A stretch of 13,934 nt of DNA, taken from Planctomycetota bacterium (GTDB taxonomy: Bacteria; Planctomycetota; Planctomycetia; Pirellulales; UBA1268). Below the pieces are notes generated by a model that saw nothing but the letters and a program-made list of their open reading frames with translations, made no database searches and was not told the DNA's origin. Both the position numbers and the translations under genes were made by a program. Every line of letters begins with the position of its first letter. The first letter of the stretch is position 1. The stretch is from positions 1-13,934 of the forward strand of contig QWPO01000083.1 of the NCBI GenBank assembly GCA_003669255.1. The letters are read 5' to 3'. Positions 1-8,272 of this stretch are shown here, piece after piece.

Positions 1-1163
1 CCTGTGCTCCGGGCGGGCTGGTGTCGAAGGTGCTCGTCAAGAAGGGCGACACGGTGAAGGTGGGCCAGCCGCTCGTGATGCTGGATGCTCCCGGCGCCGC
101 GCCTGCCAAGCCGGCGGCTCCGCCGCCGAAGGCCGCCGAGTCATCGCCCGCGCCGGCCGCTGCGGCGAAGCCCGTGGCCCCTCCCGCCGTCGCCCCCGCC
201 CCGGCCCCCTCCGTGGCCGCGGCTCCCAAGTCTGCTGCGGTTGCCGTTGAGGAGCCGCCCGCGGTCGCCGCCGTGGAGCCTGCCGGTCCGGCGGTGCGTC
301 GGCTTGCCCGGGAACTCGGCGTCGATCTCGCCCGCGTCAGGGGCACGGGCCCGGCGGGGCGGATCGTTCGTGAGGACGTGATCGCGGCGGTGCGGCATGC
401 GAGTGCCGCGCCGGCCGGCCGAACACGGCCAGAGTCAACCTCCACCGAGCGGGATGACTGGGGGCCGATCCGCCGCGAGCAGATGTCGCGGATGCGGAAG
501 ACGATCGCCGCCAACATGGTCCGCAGCGTGCAGACGATTCCGCACCTCACGAACTTCGACGATGCGGACGTGACCGAGCTCGAGGTTCTGCGGAAGGCGA
601 GTGCCGCGGAATACGCGAAGAACAACCTCAAGCTCACGGCGCTGTCGTTCGTGATCAAGGCGGTGAGCCTGTCGCTCCGCCAGCACCCCGCGATCAATGC
701 CACGATCGATATGGAGAAGGGCGAGATCGTCTACCGGGATTACGTCAACGTGGGCCTCGCCGTCGACACGCCTCGGGGCCTCGTGGTTCCGGTGCTCCGC
801 GACTGCGACCAGCTGTCGATTCCACAGGTCGCCCAGGCGGTGGCCGACACCGCGGAAAAGGCGAAAAACGCGCAGTACGGAATCGAGGACCTTCGCGGCG
901 GCACGTTCACGATCAGCAACCTCGGGGCCGTTGGGGGCGCGTACTCAACGCCCATCATCAACTGGCCTGAGGTGGCTATTCTGTTGCTGGGCAGGTCGCG
1001 AAAAATGCCGGTCGTCCGCGACGACAAGATTGAGCCGCGGCTGATGATGCCGCTGTCGCTCTCGTATGACCACCGCGTCGTCGATGGCGCCATGGCCGCC
1101 CGGTTCCTCAACGAGATCATCGGTTACCTTGAGAGCCCGGGCCGACTGCTGTTGGCCATGTGA
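1..1163 (+). CDS. aceF: Dihydrolipoamide acyltransferase E2, pyruvate dehydrogenase type (5' partial)
   Basis: E2 component of a 2-oxoacid dehydrogenase complex, probably pyruvate dehydrogenase, moving acetyl groups from E1 to CoA in the cytoplasm. The reading frame is open from base 3, and the first codons already encode the C-terminal half of a lipoyl domain (VLVKKGDTVKVGQ), so the start and the lipoylated lysine lie upstream of the window. Counting from base 21, an Ala/Pro-rich hinge (about residues 23-90) is followed by an E3-binding domain (91-125, RRLARELGVDLARVRGTGPAGR) and the acyltransferase domain (147-380). The catalytic motif YDHRVVDG places the active-site His at bases 1071-1073, with the paired Asp four residues later. 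The phrase NFDDADVTELEVLRK and the ending resemble PDH-type rather than 2-oxoglutarate-type E2s, which fits a separate sucB downstream. The sucA start follows 72 bases after the stop, suggesting one operon. A branched-chain-type E2 is possible but less likely. Confidence 0.9.
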   Translation, partial: CAPGGLVSKVLVKKGDTVKVGQPLVMLDAPGAAPAKPAAPPPKAAESSPAPAAAAKPVAPPAVAPAPAPSVAAAPKSAAVAVEEPPAVAAVEPAGPAVRRLARELGVDLARVRGTGPAGRIVREDVIAAVRHASAAPAGRTRPESTSTERDDWGPIRREQMSRMRKTIAANMVRSVQTIPHLTNFDDADVTELEVLRKASAAEYAKNNLKLTALSFVIKAVSLSLRQHPAINATIDMEKGEIVYRDYVNVGLAVDTPRGLVVPVLRDCDQLSIPQVAQAVADTAEKAKNAQYGIEDLRGGTFTISNLGAVGGAYSTPIINWPEVAILLLGRSRKMPVVRDDKIEPRLMMPLSLSYDHRVVDGAMAARFLNEIIGYLESPGRLLLAM

Positions 1164-1235
1164 TTGCACGTCGGAAACCCACCCCCACCCCCAGACGAAT
1201 CGTGCCCCCGACCTGCGGAGGGCCTGGATCTATCC

Positions 1236-4169
1236 GTGAGCACCATCGACAGCATCGACTCGGCCGGGACCGCCAGCCTCGCGTTTCTCGAAGAGCTCTT
1301 CGAGCGCTACCAGGAAGATCCCGCGAGCGTCCCGGCCGACTGGCGGGCGTATTTCGAGGGGCTCCGCAACGGTCGGACGGTGCCGGCGAGCGTGCCGGTA
1401 GCAAAGCCGCTCGCGGCCCAGCCGGCGATCCGCGCCGCCGGTTCGGGACTTCCACCCACGCCGACGCTCGTGACCCCCGACGGCATCGCCACGGCCCACG
1501 CAGTGGCAATGGCCAACGGCGACGTGAAACTTGCCGCCGCTCCAGCCGGCGAGGCGATGCCGCTCCCGCTGCCGCCCGTCGCGACGGGCACGGCCGGCGA
1601 GGAGCGGGTGGCCTTCCTCCAGGACCGCGTCGACCAACTCGTTCGCGCCTACCGCGTCCGCGGTCACCTGATGGCCGAGATCGATCCGCTGGGTCGCCCG
1701 CGACCGGGGCTCCCGGAACTCGATCCGAACTTCTACCACCTCACCGAGGAGGACATGGATCGGTCCTTCTCGACCGACACGATCGAAGGGCCGCAGTCGA
1801 TGTCGCTGCGGCAGATCATCAAGCGGCTGCGCAACACCTACTGCCGGTCGATCGGTGTGCAGTTCATGCACATGGACGACCTCCGGGTCCGCCAGTGGCT
1901 GCAGGTGCGAATGGAGGGCTGCGAGAACCGGATCCAACTCGACCGCCGCCAGCAGCTGCGAATCTACCGGCAGATGACCAACGCGGCGGTGTTCGAGGAG
2001 TTCATCCAGAAGCGGTTCCTCGGGGCGAAGAGTTTCTCGCTGGAGGGCTCGGAGAGCCTGATTCCGCTGGTCGAGATGGCGATCGAGCGGGCCGCCGCTC
2101 AGGACATTCGGGACTGTGTGTTGGCGATGGCCCACCGCGGCCGGCTCAACGTGTTGGCCAACGTGATGGGGAAGAGCCCGCAGCGGATCTTCCGCGAGTT
2201 CGCCGACATGGATCCGGAGCTTCACGTCGGCCGCGGCGACGTGAAGTATCACCTCGGCCATTCCGGCGACTACAAGGCCGCCAATGGCAAGTCGATCCAC
2301 CTCACGCTCTGCTTCAACCCAAGCCATTTGGAGTTTGTGAATCCGGTGGCGATCGGGCGGATGCGGTCGCGGCAGGATCGCTCGGGCGACCGCTCGCGGC
2401 AGCAAGGGATGGTGATCCTGATCCACGGCGATGCCGCGTTCGCCGGCGAGGGAATCATCCAGGAGACGCTCAACCTCAGCGAACTCGACGCCTACCGCGT
2501 CGGGGGCACGCTGCACGTGATCGTCAACAACCAGATCGGGTTCACGACCGGGCCTCGGGAGGCCCGCAGCTGCATGTATGCCACCGACGTGGCCAAGATG
2601 CTGCAGATCCCGATCTTCCACGTGAACGGCGAGGATCCGGAGGCGGTGGCGCAGGTGGTGGGCCTGGCGATGGACTTCCGGCGCGAGTTTCAGCGGGACG
2701 TCGTCATCGACATGTACTGCTTTCGCCGCCGCGGCCACAACGAGGCCGATGAGCCGGCGTTCACCCAGCCAGCCCTGTACCGCGTGATCGAAAAGCGGCC
2801 CAGCGCCCACGAGAGCTACCTGGAGAAGTTGCTCAAGCTCGGCGAGGTGACCGCCGACGAGGCCAAGCAGATCGCCGAGCAGCAGCACGCCAAGCTGGCC
2901 GCCGACCTGTCGGTCGCGAAGAGCGAGGAATACGTCCACAAGGACGACATCGGCGGGATGTGGGCGCTCTACATCGGCGGCCGCGAGCGGGATGCGGCGG
3001 AGGTCGATACCGGCGTCCGCCGCGATGTCCTCGAAAGCCTGCTGATGCGGCTGGTGGCGCTGCCGGATGGTTTTCAGCCCCACGCGAAGATCAAAAAGCT
3101 GTTGGAGAACCGCGTGCAGATGGCGGCGGGGGCGATGCCGCTCGACTGGTCGGCGGGGGAGTCGCTCGCCTACGCATCGATCGCCACGCAGGGGCTCCGC
3201 ATCCGCATCTCGGGCCAGGATTGCCAGCGGGGCACGTTCAGCCACCGGCATGCCGTGATCCACGACGCGATCACCGACGAGACCTACTGCCCGCTCGAGC
3301 ATCTCGCTCCCGACCAGGCGCCCGTTGAAATCTACAACAGCCCGCTCTCGGAGGCCGGCGTGCTCGGTTTCGAGTACGGGTACAGCCTCGACTGCCCCGA
3401 CGGCCTCGTGATCTGGGAAGCCCAGTTCGGCGACTTCGTCAACGCCGCCCAGGTGGTGATCGACCAGTTTATCGTCAGCGCCGAGGACAAGTGGAACCGG
3501 CTGTCGGGGATCACGATGCTCTTGCCGCATGGCTTCGAGGGGCAGGGGCCTGAGCATTCCAGCGCCCGCCTCGAGCGGTTCCTGTCGCTGTGCGCCAAAG
3601 ACAACATCCAGGTGGCCCAGCCGACGACCCCGGCCCAGCTCTTCCATCTGCTCCGGCGGCAGGTGCTCCGCGTGTGGCGGAAGCCGCTGGTGGTGATGAC
3701 GCCCAAGAGCCTGCTGCGAAACCCAGTCTGCGTCTCGCCGCTAGACGACTTCGTGAAGGGCGGGTTCCAGAGGGTGTTGGCCGACACGTCTGAGACCGCT
3801 CCCCGCGACATCCACCGGGTGCTGCTCTGCAGCGGCAAGGTGGCGTACGAACTCGAGAAGCGGCGGCAGGAGCTTGGTCGTCGAGACGTGGCGATCATTC
3901 GCGTCGAGCAGCTCTACCCGCTGCCTCGCCAGGCACTCGAAGAGGCGCTCGCGAACTACACGCCGGGCACGCCGGTCGTGTGGGTTCAGGAGGAGCCCGA
4001 AAACATGGGTGCCTGGCGATTCGTGCGGATCCACTTTGGCGAGAAGTTGTTCGACCGTTTTCCATTCTCGGGCGTGTGCCGACAGAGCGCCGCTAGCCCC
4101 GCCACGGGATCGAAGAAGAGTCACGACATGGAGCAGAACGAGCTGCTCTCCGCCGCATTCATCAGTTGA
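1236..4169 (+). CDS. sucA: 2-oxoglutarate dehydrogenase E1 component
   Basis: Thiamine-diphosphate-dependent E1 of the TCA-cycle 2-oxoglutarate dehydrogenase complex; it decarboxylates 2-oxoglutarate and succinylates the E2 lipoyl group. The predicted 977 residues are slightly longer than the usual 930-odd, mainly through an Ala/Pro-rich linker near residues 45-125. The GTG at 1236 is preferred over an upstream in-frame TTG at 1164. The protein then begins just before the family's N-terminal segment (FLEELFERYQEDPASVPADWRAYF, written FLEELFERYQ...DWRAYF), which binds E2, and GGAGGG at 1217-1222 can serve as ribosome site with a rather long 13-base spacer. Visible motifs are AMAHRGRLNVLANV (His300), the ThDP/Mg site GDAAFAGEG (Asp399) with NN at 431-432, and FSHRHAVIHD (His670, His672). 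The C-terminus carries the expected ASPATG and closing segment. The gene sits between two E2 genes and belongs with the sucB that follows 39 bases later. Confidence 0.95.
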   Translation: MSTIDSIDSAGTASLAFLEELFERYQEDPASVPADWRAYFEGLRNGRTVPASVPVAKPLAAQPAIRAAGSGLPPTPTLVTPDGIATAHAVAMANGDVKLAAAPAGEAMPLPLPPVATGTAGEERVAFLQDRVDQLVRAYRVRGHLMAEIDPLGRPRPGLPELDPNFYHLTEEDMDRSFSTDTIEGPQSMSLRQIIKRLRNTYCRSIGVQFMHMDDLRVRQWLQVRMEGCENRIQLDRRQQLRIYRQMTNAAVFEEFIQKRFLGAKSFSLEGSESLIPLVEMAIERAAAQDIRDCVLAMAHRGRLNVLANVMGKSPQRIFREFADMDPELHVGRGDVKYHLGHSGDYKAANGKSIHLTLCFNPSHLEFVNPVAIGRMRSRQDRSGDRSRQQGMVILIHGDAAFAGEGIIQETLNLSELDAYRVGGTLHVIVNNQIGFTTGPREARSCMYATDVAKMLQIPIFHVNGEDPEAVAQVVGLAMDFRREFQRDVVIDMYCFRRRGHNEADEPAFTQPALYRVIEKRPSAHESYLEKLLKLGEVTADEAKQIAEQQHAKLAADLSVAKSEEYVHKDDIGGMWALYIGGRERDAAEVDTGVRRDVLESLLMRLVALPDGFQPHAKIKKLLENRVQMAAGAMPLDWSAGESLAYASIATQGLRIRISGQDCQRGTFSHRHAVIHDAITDETYCPLEHLAPDQAPVEIYNSPLSEAGVLGFEYGYSLDCPDGLVIWEAQFGDFVNAAQVVIDQFIVSAEDKWNRLSGITMLLPHGFEGQGPEHSSARLERFLSLCAKDNIQVAQPTTPAQLFHLLRRQVLRVWRKPLVVMTPKSLLRNPVCVSPLDDFVKGGFQRVLADTSETAPRDIHRVLLCSGKVAYELEKRRQELGRRDVAIIRVEQLYPLPRQALEEALANYTPGTPVVWVQEEPENMGAWRFVRIHFGEKLFDRFPFSGVCRQSAASPATGSKKSHDMEQNELLSAAFIS

Positions 4170-4184
4170 CACATCCCCCACGAG

Positions 4185-4200
4185 GCCGCCGGTCGGCGGC
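4185..4200 (+). promoter_or_regulatory. Hairpin in sucA-sucB spacer, next to the sucB start
   Basis: GCCGCC-GGTC-GGCGGC forms a perfect 6-bp all-GC stem with a four-base loop, ending eight bases before the sucB ATG. No T-tract follows, so it does not look like an intrinsic terminator. No clear Shine-Dalgarno sequence is seen between it and the start codon. It could protect a processed mRNA end or modulate sucB translation; both roles are inference. Confidence 0.4.
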
Positions 4201-4208
4201 GCACCACC

Positions 4209-5462
4209 ATGCCCATCGAACTGAAGGTTCCCGAAGTTGGCGAGTCGATCACCGAGGTGATGGTCGGCACGTGGAAGAAGCAAGAGGGGGATGCCGTCGC
4301 CGCCGACGACTCGATCGTTGAGATTGAGAGTGACAAGGCAACGGTCGAACTGCCCGCGCCGACGTCCGGCACCATCACGAAGGTTCTGAAGGGAAGCGGC
4401 GAAAAGGCGGTGGTTGGCGAGGTGATCGGCTACATGGAGCCGGCCGCCGTCGGGGTTGGTGCGGCACAGTCAGCGGCTCCCCAGCCGACGGTGGGCGTTA
4501 AGCGAACCGACGGCACGACGACGATCGGTTCCGTTCAGCCCCCTGCGGCCCCGGTGATGCCGCCGCGGGTGATGCCGTCCGCCGCCCGCGTCCTTGGCGA
4601 GGCGGGCGTGCCGGCCGAGGCGGTCAGTGGCACCGGTCCCGGCGGTCGGGTGAGCAAGGCCGATGCCGTGGCCGCCACGATGGCGCCGCCAGCCGCGAAG
4701 CCCGCTGCGCCGGCGGCGAAGTCACCCATGGTCGCATCGGTGGCCGCTGCACGGGGCGGCAGCCGCGAGGAGCGCTACCAGCTCATCAGTCCGATCCGCC
4801 AGCGGATTGCGGAACGGCTCGTCGAGGCCCAGCAGCAGGCTGCCCTGCTCACGACCTTCAATGAGTGCGACATGAGCGCCGTGATGGCGCTGCGGGGAAA
4901 GTTCAAGGACCAGTTTCAGGAGCGCTACGGCGTGAAGCTCGGCTTCATGTCCTTCTTCGTGCGGGCGGCGGTCGAGGCTCTGCGGGCGGTGCCCCAGGTA
5001 AACGCGGAGTACCGAGAGCCACACATCGTCTACCGCGACTACTGCGACATCGGGATCGCCGTCGGCGGCGGTAAGGGCCTCGTTGTGCCGGTGATTCGTA
5101 ATGCGGAGTTGCTCTCGTTCTCCCAGATCGAGCAGACGATCGGCGAGTTTGCCCGCCGGGCTTCCGAGAACAAACTCAAGCTTGAGGAACTCCAAGGGGG
5201 CACGTTCACGATCTCCAATGGCGGCGTCTACGGGTCCATGCTCTCGACGCCGATCATCAATCCCCCGCAGAGCGGCATTCTCGGCCTGCACTCGATTCAG
5301 GATCGCCCCGTGGCGCTGAACGGCCAGGTGGTGATCCGGCCGATGATGTACCTCGCCCTGACCTATGACCATCGCCTCGTGGACGGCCGTGAGGCCGTCA
5401 CGTTCCTGAAGCGGATCAAGGACACCATCGAAGATCCCACCCGCCTGATGCTCGAGGTATGA
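4209..5462 (+). CDS. sucB: Dihydrolipoamide succinyltransferase, E2 of 2-oxoglutarate dehydrogenase
   Basis: Core E2 of the 2-oxoglutarate dehydrogenase complex, passing succinyl from lipoamide to CoA. The 417 residues have the normal layout: one lipoyl domain (1-78) opening with IELKVPEVGESITEV and carrying the lipoylation motif ESDKATVE (Lys43), an Ala/Pro-rich linker, an E3-binding domain (about 122-156, SAARVLGEAGV...GTGPGGRVSK), a second linker, and the catalytic domain (188-417). The active-site motif TYDHRLVDGREAV puts His at 388 and Asp at 392. The GESITEV start and the REAVTFL context are typical of 2-oxoglutarate rather than pyruvate E2s. The ATG at 4209 begins exactly at the conserved N-terminus, although no good ribosome site precedes it and a GC hairpin lies eight bases upstream. 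It is downstream of sucA and 167 bases before lpdA on the same strand. Confidence 0.95.
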   Translation: MPIELKVPEVGESITEVMVGTWKKQEGDAVAADDSIVEIESDKATVELPAPTSGTITKVLKGSGEKAVVGEVIGYMEPAAVGVGAAQSAAPQPTVGVKRTDGTTTIGSVQPPAAPVMPPRVMPSAARVLGEAGVPAEAVSGTGPGGRVSKADAVAATMAPPAAKPAAPAAKSPMVASVAAARGGSREERYQLISPIRQRIAERLVEAQQQAALLTTFNECDMSAVMALRGKFKDQFQERYGVKLGFMSFFVRAAVEALRAVPQVNAEYREPHIVYRDYCDIGIAVGGGKGLVVPVIRNAELLSFSQIEQTIGEFARRASENKLKLEELQGGTFTISNGGVYGSMLSTPIINPPQSGILGLHSIQDRPVALNGQVVIRPMMYLALTYDHRLVDGREAVTFLKRIKDTIEDPTRLMLEV

Positions 5463-5486
5463 CGGCGAATCGTTCCGCGTCGGCGA

Positions 5487-5602
5487 GCAGGCCCGGGGCG
5501 GAAGCCGAAGGAGCCTTGGGATTTTCGCTCCCGGGACTCCGAGCCTCCGCCGGACGGTATGCGAAAATACCACAGCGACGAAGGCTTTCGCCCCGGGCCT
5601 GC
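5487..5602. repeat. Long interrupted inverted repeat between sucB and lpdA
   Basis: Bases 5487-5506 and 5583-5602 are reverse complements over 20 positions with one mismatch (outer arm GCAGGCCCGGGGCG...). Inside them, ATTTTCGC at 5521-5528 pairs perfectly with GCGAAAAT at 5561-5568, separated from the outer stem by 14 unpaired bases on each side. CCGG at 5531-5534 can pair with CCGG at 5550-5553 at the tip. The nested, nearly symmetric layout suggests a real foldable element: an intergenic repeat, a processing or stability hairpin, or a structured leader of lpdA. No T-tract follows, so simple termination is unlikely. Whether it is multicopy cannot be seen here. Confidence 0.6.
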
Positions 5603-5629
5603 GGATCCAAAACCCCCTGAGAGCAACCC

Positions 5630-7018
5630 ATGCCCACCCATGACCTCCTCGTGATCGGCGGCGGACCCGGCGGTTACGTGGCCGCCATCCGAGCCGCCCA
5701 ACTCGGTATGAATGTCGGGATCGTCGAGAAGGAACCCCGGATGGGGGGAACCTGCCTGCGGGTCGGTTGCATCCCATCGAAGGCGCTCCTTGAATCGAGC
5801 CACAAGTTCGAGGAGGCCCAGCATGACTTCGCCCGCCACGGCGTGACCGTCATGGGCGTGTCGTTCGACCTCGCCACGATGATGAAGCGGAAGGACGACG
5901 TGGTCGCCACGCTCGCCAAGGGAATCGACGCGCTGCTCGCCAAGAACAAGATCACGCGGTACGCCGGAGCCGGCAGGCTGGCCGGGACAGGGCGGGTCGA
6001 GGTCGCCGCCTCCGACGGCACCGTGACGGTCGTGGATAGCCCCCGGATCATCCTCGCCGTCGGCAGTCGCAGCATCGTGCTGCCGGGCGTCGACGTCGAC
6101 GGCCGCTTCGTGGGCACGAGCACCGAGGCGCTCGCGTTCGACACGGTCCCTGGTCACCTCGTGGTGATTGGCGGCGGCTACATTGGGCTGGAACTCGGCA
6201 CCGTCTGGCGGCGGCTGGGGGCCAAGGTCACGGTCCTGGAATACGCCGACCGGATTCTGGCGGGAATCGACGCCGAGATCGCCACGGAGGCGCTGGCCCT
6301 GTTCCGCAAGCAGGGGCTCGACGTCAGGCTGGGCGCGAAGGTGACGCGGGCGCGGGCCGACGGCAACGCCGCGGTCGTGGAGTGTGAAGGGCAGGAGCCG
6401 ATCCGCTGCGATCGCGTGCTGGCGGCGACCGGGCGGCGGCCGGCGACCGACGGCATCGGCCTGGAGACGGTCGGCCTCGCGACCGACCAGCGGGGGTACG
6501 TTCCCGTGGATCAGCACTTCCGCACGTCGGTTGCGGGCGTGTGGGCGATCGGCGACTGCATCCCGGGCCCAATGCTCGCCCACAAGGCCGAGGAGGACGG
6601 CGTTGCCTGCGCCGAGGGGATCGCGGGGAAGTGGTCGCACGTGGACTACGACCTCGTGCCGGCCGTCGTGTTCACGCATCCGGAAATCGCGGCGGTTGGC
6701 AAGACCGAGGAGCAACTGGTCGCGGCCGGCGCCGCCTACAAGAAGGGCGTGTTCCCATTTCGGGCCAACGGCCGGGCGCGGACGATCGACGAGACGGCGG
6801 GCAAGGTGAAGGTGCTGGCCGACGCTGCGACCGACCGGGTGCTTGGGATCCACATCATCGGCCCATCGGCCGGCGACCTGATCGGCGAGGCCGCGGCCGC
6901 GATGGCGTTCGGGGCCACGGCGGAGGACATCGCCCGCGTCTGCCATGCCCATCCCACGCTGCCCGAGGCTCTCAAGGAGGCGGCGCTCGCGGTGTCAGGC
7001 CAGGCGATTCACGCCTGA
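5630..7018 (+). CDS. lpdA: Dihydrolipoamide dehydrogenase (E3)
   Basis: FAD-dependent E3 that reoxidises dihydrolipoamide and reduces NAD+ for the 2-oxoacid dehydrogenase complexes. The 462 residues match the family length. The N-terminal FAD site is LLVIGGGPGGYVAAI (6-20). The redox disulfide is Cys42/Cys47 in GGTCLRVGCIPSK, with Arg where Asn is commonest. The NAD-binding glycine motif is VVIGGGYIGLELG near residues 178-190, and the second FAD motif is VWAIGDCIPGPMLAHKA. The C-terminal catalytic dyad lies in HPTLPEAL (His441, Glu446). The ATG at 5630 fits the conserved N-terminus; the preceding GAGAG is only a weak ribosome site. It is the only E3 seen and probably serves both the aceF-type and sucAB complexes. 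The stop is three bases from the end of the convergent gene downstream. Confidence 0.95.
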   Translation: MPTHDLLVIGGGPGGYVAAIRAAQLGMNVGIVEKEPRMGGTCLRVGCIPSKALLESSHKFEEAQHDFARHGVTVMGVSFDLATMMKRKDDVVATLAKGIDALLAKNKITRYAGAGRLAGTGRVEVAASDGTVTVVDSPRIILAVGSRSIVLPGVDVDGRFVGTSTEALAFDTVPGHLVVIGGGYIGLELGTVWRRLGAKVTVLEYADRILAGIDAEIATEALALFRKQGLDVRLGAKVTRARADGNAAVVECEGQEPIRCDRVLAATGRRPATDGIGLETVGLATDQRGYVPVDQHFRTSVAGVWAIGDCIPGPMLAHKAEEDGVACAEGIAGKWSHVDYDLVPAVVFTHPEIAAVGKTEEQLVAAGAAYKKGVFPFRANGRARTIDETAGKVKVLADAATDRVLGIHIIGPSAGDLIGEAAAAMAFGATAEDIARVCHAHPTLPEALKEAALAVSGQAIHA

Positions 7019-7021
7019 TCG

Positions 7022-7852
7022 TCACCACCGCCAGCCGAAGCCCGCGTCGGAAAAGAACGCCGCCGCATCGCGGGTCATGCCCCAGCCGATGCGGAGCCCG
7101 ATCTCGAGGTCGTCGGTGAGCATGTAGTGCGTGCCGGGACTGAAAAACGGCACCGTTTCCTCGTCGAGAGCCCCCACGGTGAACGTCGAGAAGTATTCGA
7201 CGTGCACCTCCCAGCGTTCGGTCGCCGGAAGCCGCAACACGATCGAGGGCGCCCACTTGTTGAACCAGCCTTCGAGCCCTTCCGCGTAGACGTAGCGGAT
7301 GGCTGCGTCGATCCGCCACTCGGCTTCGGACTTCCAGCCGAGGGCGTAGGTAGCGATCGGAACCGTGCTGGAGTAGTCCCCGTACAGCGGCGTGAATCCT
7401 TCCATGATGAAGCAGCTCTGGGGGAGCAGTCCATCCTGTTGCGTGACGGCCGCCTTCACGCCGTAGAGCACGCTCGACTCGTAGTAGATCGTTCCGTTAT
7501 CGCGCCCCTCACCACCTTCGGCATTGGTCACGAGGTAGCCGCCGCCGTTGTTGCAGTAGTTCACACCGAACCGCACCTCCAGCCAGTCGGCCACCGGGGC
7601 GCGGGTGAGCAACTCCGGATAGCTGTTCGTCGCCGGTTGATCGCGGTTGTCGATGTAGACATAGGAACCCTCGGTCAGCACGCTACCGGGCGGGACCGTC
7701 AGCGTGGAAGGCGTGAAGGCGTCGCGGTCGGTGCCAAGTTCGATGACGTCCGCAGCCGCGGGGCCGTGCGCCAGGGCCAGCAGTCCGAGGAAGGCTAAGG
7801 CATGCAGCAGGCCTACCCTGACGGCGTGCAGGGGCGATGCAGAACGCGGCAT
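7022..7852 (-). CDS. Outer-membrane transporter-like protein, MetA-pathway (phenol degradation) type
   Basis: Predicted secreted beta-rich protein of 276 residues. The ATG at 7852 gives a clean signal peptide: MPRSASPLH, a hydrophobic stretch LLHALAFLGLLALA, and a probable cut near GPAAA/D. A GTG ten codons upstream (7882) is open but spoils this N-terminus; neither start has a clear ribosome site. The mature part begins ELGTDRDAFTPSTLTVPPG, carries a central RAPVADWLEVRFGVNY, and ends SPGTHYMLTDDLEIGLRIGW...GFGWRW with a terminal aromatic. This pattern recalls the family named 'putative MetA-pathway of phenol degradation', outer-membrane beta-barrel-like proteins found in many planctomycetes; the name does not establish phenol metabolism. 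The gene faces lpdA tail to tail, with three bases between stops, so there is no room for a terminator between them. Confidence 0.65.
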   Translation of the reverse strand: MPRSASPLHAVRVGLLHALAFLGLLALAHGPAAADVIELGTDRDAFTPSTLTVPPGSVLTEGSYVYIDNRDQPATNSYPELLTRAPVADWLEVRFGVNYCNNGGGYLVTNAEGGEGRDNGTIYYESSVLYGVKAAVTQQDGLLPQSCFIMEGFTPLYGDYSSTVPIATYALGWKSEAEWRIDAAIRYVYAEGLEGWFNKWAPSIVLRLPATERWEVHVEYFSTFTVGALDEETVPFFSPGTHYMLTDDLEIGLRIGWGMTRDAAAFFSDAGFGWRW

Positions 7853-7924
7853 CGGCAGCTTGAAACACGGCTGAAACACCACTCAGGATTCGGCCGCTGG
7901 AGGGCAGGGACCCCGACTTTTCCG

Positions 7925-7957
7925 AATAAACGGCAGGGTTTGCCCCGCCTCTGCCGT
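7925..7957 (-). terminator. Intrinsic-terminator-like hairpin, - strand
   Basis: Read on the - strand, ACGGCAG (7957-7951) pairs perfectly with CTGCCGT (7936-7930), a 7-bp stem around a 14-base G-rich loop, followed by TTATT. It lies 17 bases beyond the last conserved codon of the oxidoreductase relic (7974), where that gene's terminator would be expected, and about 70 bases before the - strand transporter start. The T-tract is short. An alternative stem, CCCGCC/GGCGGG at 7944-7949/7965-7970, overlaps it. Confidence 0.4.
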
Positions 7958-7973
7958 CTCCCGTGGCGGGACA

Positions 7974-8165
7974 GCGGTAGCGGGCCATCAGGACCTCGAG
8001 CGCCGCGGAACCTGGGCAGAGGCGGTCGAATGGGATGTCAACCAGCGGCGTTTCGGTGGTCCTGAGCAGATCGTGCATGTCGCGGCACGACTCATCCAAA
8101 AACAATAGGCCCGTGGCGATCTCACCCCGCTGCTGGCAGGCCCGCACGTGGGCGTAGGCCGAGGT
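7974..8165 (-). pseudogene. Relic of 2-oxoacid:ferredoxin oxidoreductase beta subunit (C-terminal end)
   Basis: An open stretch of about 64 codons reads SAYAHVRACQQRGEIATG, then LLFLDESCRDMHDLLRT, TETPLVDIPFDRL and CPGSAALEVLMARYR. This resembles the C-terminal domain of KorB/PFO-beta-type subunits (the '...GL-Y-D...DLH..L.T...PL......LCPGS..L......R' ending, PFO_beta_C-like). The frame is closed upstream by TGA at 8172-8174, no start or ThDP-binding part is present, and upstream frames show no more of the protein. After MARYR the frame runs on into unrelated residues, so the original stop also seems lost. A terminator-like hairpin follows. The family assignment is from memory of the motif pattern and is moderately sure; that it is a non-functional relic is inferred from the missing upstream part. 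Confidence 0.5.
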
Positions 8166-8272
8166 GCGGCGTCATCTGCGGGACAGGGGATTCGCGGTGG
8201 GTTACGATTCGACGGCACCCGCTGCGTCGGTGTGCCGATGTTCGCCCATGTGGGCCTTGAGGAGCCATTGCC

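Noticed and set aside
1160..2752. 530-codon open frame on the + strand overlapping sucA
   Set aside because: Out of frame with sucA, very Arg/Gly/Pro-rich, no domain.
1230..3647. 805-codon open frame on the - strand
   Set aside because: It is antisense to sucA, whose family motifs are unmistakable. The translation is His/Arg/Leu/Asp-rich without motifs, the usual shadow of a GC-rich gene.
5363..6952. 529-codon open frame on the - strand
   Set aside because: It is antisense to lpdA, with low-complexity Arg/His/Gly composition and no recognisable domain.
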